From positions 29,630,166-29,694,165 of the forward strand of contig CAIIXF020000011.1 in the NCBI GenBank assembly GCA_903813345.2: 64,000 bases of DNA, read 5' to 3'. The notes under the pieces were generated by a model, which did no database searches, was not told where the DNA came from, and was given only the letters and a program-made list of their open reading frames with translations. This document shows, in pieces, positions 36,633 through 48,900 of the stretch. This DNA is from Owenia fusiformis. Its lineage: Eukaryota; Annelida; Polychaeta; Sabellida; Oweniidae. Every line of letters starts with the position of its first letter. Positions within the stretch are counted from its first letter, which is position 1. The position numbers were made by a program, and so were the translations under genes.

Positions 36633-36840
36633 CTGCGCATGCGCAGATTATCCCAGAATGCAACGAATCCTCACTTTTTAACTTCAAATTTCACATATTA
36701 TCACCAATATTTAGCTTACAATTATGATTCGATGTGTTGATTAGGTAGTGCTTTATATATGAGCTATGAATAACTCATACAACGATACCTTCAACATGCC
36801 GAAAATCTTTGTCAAAGATATGAATAAATGCGCATGCGCA
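36633..36840. promoter_or_regulatory. Likely bidirectional promoter with two NRF-1-type sites
   Basis: CTGCGCATGCGCAG (36633-36646) and TGCGCATGCGCA (36829-36840) are perfect palindromes matching the NRF-1/alpha-PAL consensus. No TATA box is obvious. A minus-strand donor lies 131 bp to the left (36502) and a plus-strand donor 20 bp to the right (36859), so non-coding first exons appear to leave in both directions towards TAB and NDC80. Confidence 0.65.
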
Positions 36841-36859
36841 AAGTTCAAAGGCGGTCGCG
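36841..36859 (+). other. Probable end of the NDC80 non-coding first exon
   Basis: GGCGGTCGCG|GTAAGTCC is a strong donor directly after the second NRF-1 palindrome. The matching acceptor would be TTCTTTATTTAG (ending 39953), 15 bases before the NDC80 ATG. The intron of about 3.1 kb is filled with repeats. Confidence 0.5.
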
Positions 36860-37109
36860 GTAAGTCCAAAATTTAAAATATTTGTTTTCCTTCAATAATT
36901 TGAATTTTTCATCCCTTTGTCTGAGCGGAGGAATATAAGTTTGTGCTATTGTTACAGTGATGATATGATTTTTGATTTCTAAGGACCTATACTGCACTGA
37001 TTGTAAGATATTACCGCAAATACGGTGTTTTGTGTTTGTTGATATTTTCAAATATTTCAAAAATCACTGATTTCCAAGTCAGCAAATAGGTCATCCACAA
37101 TTGTCATAA

Positions 37110-37537
37110 GGTGGCCTGTAATGCTGCTTATTTTTTTGTGAAGCTACTCAGTAAAATTACGATTTCTCTGCACCCTGATGTCCAATCAACATCATTCGAG
37201 TATCTATGTGTTCCTGACATGTTTGGGCATCTGCTAATGACAACGTTTACAGTTGGGGACATAAATAAATGACAGGTGGATTTGCTGAAGTGAGGATTTC
37301 CCATGTTAAAAATAAGAGAATTTACAAGAGGCCATAAATCAGTGGATGAGATTATACAAAATGTAAGATATACAAATTTTAAGGGATATGTATCTAGACA
37401 ATATTTGAAATTATGGGCTTTCAGACCACCATAATTAGGAAATGGTGGTCGAAAATCGACCTGTCATTTATTTTTGTCCCCAACTGTACACCCAATGTTT
37501 GCACGGAAAATTGACGTAATTCATGACTGAAATCGGG
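37110..37537 (+). repeat. Interspersed repeat copy B, interrupted by a mariner-type MITE
   Basis: It is homologous to copy A (18024-18210): ACTCAGTAAAATTACGATTT on one side, TTGACGTAATTCATGACTG on the other. The insertion at 37250-37487 splits ACAACGTTTA from CACCCAATG. Confidence 0.75.
37250..37487. mobile_element. 238-bp Tc1/mariner-type MITE, TA target site
   Basis: The left end CAGTTGGGGACATAAATAAA and right end (reverse strand) CAGTTGGGGACAAAAATAAA form a roughly 28-bp inverted repeat running into TGACAGGT. TA flanks it at 37248-37249 and 37488-37489. There is no ORF. It sits inside repeat copy B. Confidence 0.85.
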
Positions 37538-37599
37538 AATACAAAAATATGTGATATTCTTTCCAAATTTTTTATGATTATTATATCTTGGTTACCGCC

Positions 37600-37880
37600 A
37601 TATTTGGCGAGCAATACCTCATTGGTATATTCCGTATTTTACACTCGAAGATAGAGCCAGAAACCCCTCCTTGGAGGAGCCCTGTGTTCTTTTGTGTGCA
37701 CAGGTACACAGACATACAGGTACACACCACAGCCTTTTATACGAGTCGTGAACCACTCAGTCAAACACCTAGAATTACATAACGCACAAACAAACTTGTC
37801 TGAATCAGGAATCGAACCCGGGGCCAAGCGATATTGGTAACCTTGATTCTGCCACTGAGCCATAGCGGGTGGACTAAATT
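37600..37880 (-). mobile_element. tRNA-derived SINE-like repeat
   Basis: On the minus strand an A box TGGCTCAGTGG (37852-37862) and a B box GGTTCGATTCC (37808-37818) are spaced as in a tRNA, but the acceptor and T stems do not pair well. The head is followed by about 200 bp that include CACACAAAAGAACACAGGGC. The layout is that of a pol III SINE rather than a tRNA gene. The tail boundary is uncertain. Confidence 0.6.
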
Positions 37881-38265
37881 TACAAAAATGTTCCCGAGAC
37901 ACAAATCCATTTAGGTAAGGTTTGTTTTAAAGTCGAAAAGCCCCAATAAGACAATACAAACCCAGATAAAACCCGGAACTGGAAGACTGCAGATTTCATG
38001 TAATGATTTACATTCTGTAAAGAAGTAAAGTACATATAATCAGCCCCATATAAAACACTGGCCTACGTAACATGTAATAACATGTTCAATTGAAATATAG
38101 AAAATTTTCAACATATTTGCTTCCATGTTCTGTATGCCCCTCTACCTGCTTAATAAGGCAATGCATCTTCAAATAAAACCTTAGCTAAGTAGATTAGAGT
38201 CTCTGGAACACTTTTGGAAATAGTTTTCACAAGCAATTTTGTTTGTGAATCTCAAATTTTATCTT

Positions 38266-39085
38266 CCCGATTTCAGTCATGAATTACATCAATTATGCGT
38301 GCAAACTTTAGGTAGACGTTGTTATTCTTGGATGCCCAAACGTGTCAGGAAAATATAGATACTTGAATGATCTTGATTAGAGGTAAAGATTAAAAGGTGG
38401 ATTGGATCGAGTGGATTGGATTCATGTAAAAGGTGGATTGGATCGGGATTCTTCAAAATATGGATTTTCCTTAAAAAATTATATTGATCTCCCATCAGAC
38501 GATTAATGCTCTTCTCACTTCCACAATGTCAAATAATAGATGATATCATTTTGCTTGGGTAGACTAGAAAGGTGACCTGATACACAATCTTATTCATTCC
38601 AAGGGTAATTTTAGACATTTCACAAATCATAAGGCAGACTTTTCAAGTCGAAGATCCATATCATCTGTTTTAAATTCAAACAGAACATGGCAGAATGTCT
38701 TGGGAACACCCACACGTCAATTTGAATGACAGCTTTTATCTACCGATCAATGTTTATTATGTCTTACTAATGTTGATTTACAAGGGAGAGCAGTTAAATG
38801 CTTTAGAGTATCTATCAACTAATTGAAGTATGTATTTGTCATTGCTTTGTCAATTCCTTAAAGGGACCCAAGTAATCACAAAATACTTTAGGCCGGAGGA
38901 AATTGCTTAGAGGGAGATCAACTAAAAAATCCATATTTTGAAGATTCCCAATCCAATCCACCTTTTACATGAATCCAATCCACTCGATCCAATCCACCTT
39001 TTAATCTCTACCTGATTAGACATCAGGTTGCAGAGAAATCGTAATTTTACTGAGTGCCTTCACGAAAAAAATAAAAAGGCTATAC
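38266..39085 (-). repeat. Interspersed repeat copy C, interrupted by a 633-bp element
   Basis: Inverted relative to copies A and B: CGATTTCAGTCATGAATTAC at the left, GCAGAGAAATCGTAATTTTA at the right. Deleting 38381-39013 plus one GATTAG restores a continuous match to the other copies. Confidence 0.75.
38381..39013. mobile_element. 633-bp MITE with long inverted ends and target duplication GATTAG
   Basis: The inverted ends extend about 80 bp: AGGTAAAGATTAAAAGGTGG onward with repeated GGTGGATTGGATCG, mirrored at the right up to TTTTAATCTCTACCT. GATTAG is duplicated at 38375-38380 and 39014-39019. The interior has no ORF. The ends carry an internal direct repeat of GGTGGATTGGAT(C/T). Confidence 0.85.
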
Positions 39086-39968
39086 GCCTCGTTAACCACT
39101 TGTGCTCACATAGGAATATAAAAAATCAAGTTGCGATCTGTATTGATAAGACCCTTATCTTATCTTATTATCTTATCTTATTACCTATTTGATTTTTTTA
39201 TAGGTCTAGGCCTACCCCGTGAATCCTATGCATGCTCATGCTTATTATTGTTTTCTCTCATTCTCCTTGGAACACTGAAGCAGATGAAAAACCGTAGTGT
39301 TTCTCCTTTTTTTGGGGTCACTCATTTCTCAATAAATTGATATTGAATTTGAAGTCTAGGCCTATTGAAAGAACAGTAGCTCTCTACCTATCGATTCTCG
39401 TATCTGATTAAAAGTCAGCCATGAACCCTTACAGATTAAATCTTGAAGAAATAAATGTTGCATAAGATTTTCTTCGGAACTACTGCACCAATACTACGCA
39501 AAATGATTCATTAGACCTAGGTAAAGCATATGCATAGCCAGGGGGTGTGATGTGTGCGATAACCAATAGAAATATAACCATGAGATAGAAAAAGAAAAGA
39601 GCTTTGAAATTATTTGAAGCTCCTAGCTCCATAATGAAATCGAGTTACAATTCTGCCTGAATGCTTAAGTACATGTTTTTCTCCCTGTCTAAGAGGACAA
39701 AAACATTTCACAGTGCAGTTATGAAGAATTTTCTTTTACAATTATATGTTTATTAGACTCCTTATGCAAGAGTTTTTAGCCTAGAAGATATATTTGACAC
39801 TAATCAAGCCTTAAAGTTTAACAAATTTTCAGAAATCAAATAAATATATCAAGAATCAAAATCCATACATGTACATTTATATTCTTCTAAGATAAAAAAC
39901 AATATCTTATAAAAGAAAAAGTATATTACATTACATATATATTCTTTATTTAGAATTTAGTTGGTAGA

Positions 39969-42900
39969 ATGAGGCGATCGGGAGGTGGAAGGCAATCTCT
40001 GGCCCATAGAGTAAAAAATGATGCAAGTACTAGTTCTGGCAGGACATCAACAGGTTGGTAAAGTTATACTCTTGGGGAAGGTGACAGACCCTCATCTTAT
40101 CATTTATTTATAGTTAAAACACATACTTTATAGGATTTACAGTAAAACCTGTATATATTGAACATTTTTTGCCAAGAAAACAACGTTCAGTGTTTATAGG
40201 TTTTCAATATAGAGAAGATACTAGAGAGAGGTGTTCACTAAAACAGGTTTTACTGTACGATTACTTTAGAATATCATAATTATTGCAAACTTTTGCTGTG
40301 TTTAGTTCTGAATTTTATAGTTAATTATTTGGAATAAATAGAGTAATCAATTTGAAGAAAAGAAAAATGAAACAATAGCTGATGAGTTTAGACCAGTTTT
40401 ATGTTTTATGAGAAAATATAGATATACGAATAAATATGTTAGGTGTTTATTGATAACTCTCAAATCATATCATTGTTAAGATCTCACTATAATATGTTCT
40501 GCCCTGTAGTTCATCTGATATTTCTTTATGGTATCTAAAGATTTTCTTTATCTGACAGTTTTTCTGTTTTAGGGAGTCGCAGTTCAACAGGAAGTCGACA
40601 GTCGCTAGGTAGTTCTATAGGCAATAGACAGTCACTTGGTGCGAGTAGACAGAATGTTCGCAAGTCTATGATACCCAAACTAGGGGGACCATCCAGTATT
40701 GTATCCGCTATTGCACCAATGGCAAAAAAGAGGTAAAACATTTCTAACAGTTAATATGATTTGAAGTTAAGCCGATGCAGCAGTTCCAATTAAATATGAC
40801 TCTCAGCCATATGAGATAAAATAACTGGCAGTTTAAGTTGGTCAATGTGACATTCCCATGGCGATATTTGTCATTGAAGGGATTATATCAAGATCAGATT
40901 TAATTGAAATTGATCACTATGACTATTACCACAGGGTATTAGCAGATGTCATTTTAACTTTCACTTTTTGGTCAGTGTTATTATGGAATTTATTCTACAT
41001 TTTAAGTATAAAGTTATGAAATGGGTCAGTTCAGAAGATTTTTTATAGGTAGTTTTGTATTGGACTTTAAAGCAGAATCTTACAACGTAATGTTGAGATA
41101 TTAAACACAGCTTTTCGAAAACCTCAATGTAATCTTGAATACATGGGCAAATTTTTGAACACAATTCTCATGTTTTAATAGCTAACACAAGCTTGTTGTG
41201 TGATCCTTATTCACAAGTATTAATCATAATAGATACTTTAAACCTTCATATTCCAGGCGCTCATCTGGTTATGGCAAAACATATGGTCATCGCGACACAA
41301 TCCTGAAAGATCCTCGGCCAATCACAGATAAAGGATACAAACACAGAATGATTGAAAAACTAATTGCTGTAAGTTTGTAATTGTAAGATTCATAAATATA
41401 TTTATGTGCAGTTTAGTCATCATGCTTTTATTTACAAGCAGGTACATCACCTGAATTAATATTTATTCCATTTATAATATCATAATTTTTTTGAATTATT
41501 TAACTTGCAAATTCTCTCTGACCTGATACATGGAGAGTCTTAGGGTCACCAGGGCTTGAATCTAGACTATATGTGGTCCTATTTATATGTTTCTGATATT
41601 TTGGGGATCATTTTATGATTTCTCGTTGGTGTCACTATGGTAATTCATTGAAAAATATTGAAAAAATTCAACTTCTGGGGTAGATATCGCCATTTTCAAG
41701 GGAATAAGCCCATATAGTGACTATTTTTCTGCGTTCCCTCATACATAACCTTCATCTTAAATATCACTAGGGACTCATTTTTAGGTAAAATTCCTGCTTC
41801 ACTGATGAAAATTAACAAATAAAGCAGCTCCAGTTTACGGGACTATATTCCTGGATTTTTTTCTAAGAATGGTACATTTAGAAAGCAATTGACCTGGACT
41901 TTACATAAATACCTCAAATTGCCACTGTACATACACCTTACTATACACACCATTGGAATTGGCATGGCTTCATTTTTAAAGTATTAAAAAACCCAGAAGC
42001 ACTACCCAGAAGTGCTTTTTACCGTAGTGACACCTTATATATTTTTTGTTTCATTTTCAGTTCCTGGTTGATAATAAGTTTCCACATCCGATAACACCAA
42101 AAGTTCTACAATCCCCAACCTCTAAAGACTTTCTCAGAATATTTGAGGTACGTGATATTCTATTTTTTCTAACAAAAGAGGCCAATTCGGCCTAATACAT
42201 GTATAAACAAGCCATTGCATAAATGCTACCCTTCATTTTTTCAAAGGAAAACACATATTTTTGTATCCAGTTATAATAGCTGTTCTTTGCTAGGCAAACT
42301 AGTGGCAAAGTAATTATTGCCTTATATTAAGTTTGCAGATCAGAGTGTATGTACATGTTTTTTGTCAGCTTCATTATATTGCATGAAGCCTTCATTAGAC
42401 TGGAGTATAGATACACTTGAACTACATGTATAAATAAGTATTTAGTAAATAAGGATTGAAACTCCAGATTGGTGTCTTCATCAAATATAGCTTGATGGCT
42501 AGATGGAGCAAAATGCACAAAATTATTACTCTCTCAGAAATCGACTCGTTTTCAATTTTAAAAAATATTGTATCTTTGGTATTATGAGTTAAGCAAATAC
42601 AGCCCAATGTTTTTGCTCAACAATGATTGAATTATTTACTGGTAATGTGTGTTACACCTCAGTCACAGTTACATTTATCGGCTGTATACCATCAACTAAT
42701 CGTGCAGTTTCCTTGCTTGTGTGTATAGAAAAACCTTTAGTCACAACAAAACATCTCTCGCTGAACTTCTTTTTGTGGTCCTCAGCCATCTTGTCTTCGA
42801 CCACAAACTCATATTTTGAATTTGGAGTTAAGTCATCAATTATGATGTACATTTGTTGTTCTACCCTCTGCCTCTTGAAAAGCATATTGCCAACTTTTCT

Positions 42901-45900
42901 GTATTTCACGATGTAGACTCGATCAGTATTTTCTGAACATAGACAACTAGGACCTGAAAAGATACAATATAGATTATCCTAAAATAAAAAGAATGTTATA
43001 AGATTTAAAAGTCAAATACTATGTATAATGAATTAGGATAGTTGATGGTCATTTTTGTATTTTTTATGTATTTTTTACCATTACAAACTTTTTTATGCTA
43101 AAACTATTATTTTGCAATTCTGCTATGTTATTCTGGTGTATGTTGTATGTGATAATATTAAAAAGAACTTACATGTACTGTGCATGTACTAGATTAGTAA
43201 TGAACTTCATGAATCTGTATTAGAATTGTTTTGGATGGAAATATTGACATACATTGCCAAAATTCTCATAGAATAGGGCTGCTTTCACATTTGCACATTT
43301 TGAGACAAAACAGTTCTGGAGAATGGTGTTGAATCAGTACAAACAGAAACAGTGCCAGATGGACACACAAGGATAGCAGGTTGAGGAAGTAAAAATGTCT
43401 GGCCTATAATGCTCAGTACACAAGGCAACACTTTCTTCAACCCATTGTTTAAATTATCTGATATAAATATAATGGATGTAAAGGTAGAAAACACATTCCT
43501 TACATCCTGCTCTATGTGATGTCCAATTTCAAAATGGTGCAGAGATTGTCTTACCTATGTCACCATGTGCCCATTGTAGTTTGACTGTTGTTGAAGAAAT
43601 ACTTTCTCCCTGTGCCAGGAACAAATGTCTATAATGTGCCCGAAGATTAAGAATCCATGTCTTGTAAGGCATCACCTCTGATTTTGAATAATTCTTTGGA
43701 AAATCTTTACCAAAAGCAGGAAATAGTTATTATTACTAGTTTGCCATCCCCATCATACAATCATTTTGTACAGATTGAGCTTTATTATGAAATCAGATAA
43801 TCATGATTCTTATATCCTATTTTGTTCTGTCTCCTCTCTTTCATAAAATAAAGATTGTTATGTTCTTGTGTGATTTTAAGTCATTCAAATCAATCATGAC
43901 ATCATAGTAATTACTGGTATTTCTAAGCTGACTCATTGGAAATATATTCCATTGGTTTTCATTTTTGTTTCATTTCAATGCAGATGCATTTGTTTAAGTA
44001 GAATTCTGTATGCTAACTTTAGATTCCTTCTTTTAATTTGAATAACTTGATAATGTTTTTTTTCTTATTTCCGTTAATATACCAATTTTTTATTTCACAT
44101 AAATCAACACTTGAACTACTTCATTATACAGTTTATTCACACTAAAGTGCTTTATGCCTTTACAGTTCAGTTCAGATAATGCTGATGTTCTCTGATCTCC
44201 TCCATAAATACAACTTCCTAGTTCTACCAGAGCAGCCTGACCTCATTGAAATGAATGTTCTCATCTACCCTTTACAATAATGATCTGATAATATCATACT
44301 CTTTATATGAGCAAAACCTCTTAGCTCAGTCAACCAATCAGATCCTGTCATTCCTCAAGACAATGCTCTATGTATGTAATGGAGCTATCTGATTGGTTGA
44401 AATCAAATCATAAAGAATTTCAAAATGATCATTCTGAGTCAGAGTTTTGTGTACAGCTGATAGGCTTAAGGTAGTACTGATAAAATAAGACATTACACTC
44501 TTTAGGAAAAGATCAGCTTGTTCGGTTTTTAAAGTTTAACTTGACCTTTTCTGCTTACAAAGTTGTTATATGTTGAACAAACTGCCAAAATAGCCTTACT
44601 TAAGTAATATACATAGTTTGATATTATATGCCCTCTCGTGAGGATTTGGTATTCTGAATAAACAATTTATAATGGTATTGTAAATGAATAAAAGTGAACA
44701 TTGAGAAAAGGAAAAACTACAAACATATTTTGATGTTAACTCTATTTATAAAAGTCAGAAGGCAGAGAAAGAAATATTCAAATATGATATTATCAAAGTA
44801 GCTAAAATTTATTTCAATCATCTGATGTTTACATACTTCAACTAATACACATTGTATGATAATGGTGTTTTTATGGCACCACCTATAAGTAGGGCCAAGG
44901 GGCATATATTTTTTTCTTATAGACACCAATTTTGTGACAAACATTCAGTGTTCATCATTCATGTGTTACAGATGGTTTCGCTTTGGTTTTGCATCCAGTT
45001 GGTAACTCTTTGTCAATGTGATAATGGTCAGCAGTTTATCATAGGCCTTGGATTCACCTTGTGATACTCCAGGGAAACCTTTCAAGCATACTTTTAAAAT
45101 AGATTATTATGAAACGTCTTCAAATACCTTTTATCAGTTTTACTGATACATTATGATAAAGCGCAAATCAAAAAAGAAAAGTGAATCCTTATACTGCCAT
45201 ATTGGCCAATTTGCTTCTATTTCTTTTTATTTATATGAAACCTGTGTTATAGAAATGCAGTTAGCTCTGTAAAATACATAAAAAGTAATTTGTTGAACTT
45301 TAATATCATATATAATCGGGTTTACTTGTACTGATGCCCTATGAGGGCCAAACGTACATCCAACAATAAAAAGTAAATATAGTAAGAATATTTAGAAGAA
45401 AAATAAAGAAAATAAGACTACATTCTTCAAATAACATATATATTGTTATTACTTTGATACATACACATAATATGCACAGGTTGTTTAATATTAGGCTTGT
45501 CATTTAAGTATAGCACATAGATAAATAAGAAAACAAATTGAAATTGATCAGTTTTAATATAAGTCACCTGGTGTTCCCTATACTTGTTCCAATATTCATA
45601 TATTTCTATTCTGACTCCATTGATTGATTGTAGTATCATAGCATGTAACATATGCACACATACTGATTCAAATCACAGAATCCTGTCAAATGCTACAACA
45701 GCTTTGATTTAATATCAGTAGGAAAATAGCATGAAAACAGGTCTATAAAAAATTGTGACTCTGGTATATTTGAAATTCTCATGACATTCCTTCAACTTCT
45801 GTCTTCACTGATGTGAAGTGTTCCATAAGATCAAGCTAATTCTTAACTATATACAGCGCCAGTTGCTTCAATATTGATAAGATTACAGGGTCAATAATCA

Positions 45901-48900
45901 TATAAAAGACATAATAATGAAAAAACACCTAAATTCAACCTCATGATTGTAATCATATTCAGTCCTATAGTACTGTATTTCCTTATTTTTTATTGAACAT
46001 TTTGTTGCAAATGTTCATGCATGTGTTGAATAAGGCTGGCTTTGGGTTACTTTTTCCAAAGTTATGATTATTTACATTCAGTTTTGCTGTTTGATGTCTT
46101 ATATACTCTCAACTGGTGGCTTCGCATTGTCATACATTGGTGCTTGGGCCTCCTGAGGGGCCTGGGCACCCTGATTGGGTGGGGCACCCTGAGGGGGTGG
46201 GGCACTTTGAGGGGGTAGGCCTACAGACATTCCTTGAGTATAAGGAGGTGGAGAGCCATAGGAAGCATTCACGGGATACACTGCAGCTGAAATCAATAAA
46301 TGGATTAGTTTTAGTAAAGATTTAAAAGCAACAGAACAAAGCCCTATAAATAATACCAACCGAAATAACCTAACAAGCAAATTCAGCACTTATTCATCTT
46401 ATTTTCCTGTTAATTCCAATCAGTTTTTTTAATAATATACTCTCTTGTATTTAGAAAAGGGAAGTCATCTTCTCATATAAAATGTAGAAAATCTTTCAAA
46501 ACTTTTACTTTACATACACACTATCAAAATAATATTTCTCATACTTTGCTGTTGTGGATAGTGACCGGCGACAGGATTGGTGTTTGTGATGTAGATTACT
46601 TGTTGGCCATTGGTTAACACTTGTTGTCCGTTTATTACAGCGGGGATCTGGTGTTGTTGCATCCCTAGGTTTGGATAGCCACTGTGTACAACTTGTACCC
46701 TAGTCTATAATATGATATTGTCATCAGTTAAATTCTATTCAGGGAAATGAGAAGAACACAAGGCTACAAACATAAAACAACACATCCAACACAATACAAG
46801 GGTTTCTTTCTGGCTGTAGTGAACACCTACCTTTTTCTTGTCAAAAAAATGTTCACTATTAATATTATACAGGTTTTACTAATTATTTTATTTTAAAATA
46901 ATTTTAAGATGCAAAGCTCCTCAAAATGAGATATTTTTTGTTAAAACAGCTGGAAATATTGCCCAAAGTAGACGAGTGAAGGGGTGCAGGCCTGTAGCCA
47001 GGGGGGGGGGGGTTCGCAGGGTCCGGGCGACCCCCCCCCCCCCCCCCCCCGGGCCAAAAATTCTTTCAAAATCATGCAGTTTTTCACCATTTTAAGCACT
47101 TCTCAAGTGATTTTAGTCATATTTGGGCCAAAAGTGTCAAATGTGAACCCCCCTGGAAATTTTTGAAAACTGAACCCCCCTTGGCAAATCCTGGCTACGG
47201 GCCTGGGGTGACCCAGACTTGTGGAGGTGTTGTGTATATGCCTCACAAGGGCTTCAGGCAAGACTACCCGTGTCTGCTGAAGCCAATGAAACCCTTGAAC
47301 CTATAGAAGTACATGTAATTCAGAAATACTTAGTTACCTGGTTATTCTGTCTACAGCAGCACACTGCAGCACAGCAATAGCCTGCTGATACAATGCACAG
47401 CACTGCCTCAACCAGTGATATGACAATCAGCATACTATTGATTCCAAGTTTTTCAGACTGAAAAAATAAGTTATGATAATCTTAAACAACATTAGTTTAT
47501 AATATTTTCTTTTTTAGTAGATATTGAAATGTTTCTTGGTGTTTATTGCATTTAAAACAATGAAAGCTCAAACTGCAACATTCTAACATCAGTATCCTTT
47601 GATAGCGATATCTGAATTCTCGTATTGTGCTTGATATCCATTTGGTATTACAAGTTTAATCATATGGATCTGTTTTATATGATGATTTAGATCAAACATA
47701 AAGAACATTTCAGTGCTGTAGCAAACAATGAAACGAATTGTATATTGTTTTACATTGGGTGAAGCTATTAGGTATAGTAATATAATAGTTGCATAGTTGA
47801 GAAGAAGCAGAATAGCAAGATCAGATGATACAAGAGCAGAGCAAGCTTAAGAGAAAATGATAGTACTAACATATAAAATATAAAGTCTAACACCAAGTTC
47901 TGGCATCCCCTCTCCTACTTTCTCTTCTAAACACACCTGGCTCATGAAATAGATAGGGAAAGAGGGTGACTAGATCCTAGATGTGAGGCTAAAAAGCAAA
48001 GAAAAGAACTTACAAAGTTAGGTGTTCGTGCTTTGTAATAGTAACAGCCAAACATGCTACACCGTTGATAGGTTATAATTCTATTGTCCCTAGCAACTCC
48101 AATAGAGGCGATAGTCAAGAGTGCAATGCATGCAATGAGCACAGTTATAATAGACATCACCATGAAAGTCACTATCTAAAATATTTAAGATGCAGACCTC
48201 ACTCTAATATGAAATGTTAATGTATTCCAATGCTTACAATGATGTTCTGGGTTTGATTGATTTCTAAGGGCATAGCCAGGCACTAGATAGTTGATGCCAA
48301 GATTTTACAGAAATATTTTTCAAAGTTTTTCAACTAATATTTTGCCTTTTGGAAATGAAGTTCAGAAGTAGTATTATACCTTGTTGAGTCTAACTTTACG
48401 TTGCTTAATTGTTTTTGCCTTGGCGAATTTTAGATCCTGCCTATGCCCTTGATTTCTATTCAACTTCTCTCTAACATAATATTTTACCAGACATTTACTG
48501 CATTTTCTCTATTATCTCTATGTTCACCATATGAGCCCAGTACCCATGGTACTATTTTTTGAAATTGATAGCGAGAACACAGCAAATATAATGGAGAGAA
48601 TTAAATTTGAATGTACAAAACCAGAATAGCATTATAAACATAGGAATTCCCATACACCTAGAACTTACACCAGAGTAGACATAGACATAAGTACAGGTAT
48701 GACGTCCTGTTAACCAGTCTGTTTTGCATTCATATTCCCTTCGATTACTGTCAATGGCTGTTCCAATTGAAGCAATGGTCAAAAGTGTTACACAGCCTAT
48801 TACAGCCGTAATGATTGACATCACCATAAAAGCTACAATCTAAAGTTTGTATTATATTTTAGAATAATATTATTCAATTTAAGTCTCATCTTCATTGTCT

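Noticed and set aside
37789-37880. Possible tRNA gene on the minus strand
   Set aside because: A and B boxes are present but the acceptor and T stems pair poorly and the sequence continues as a longer repeat, so a SINE is more likely.
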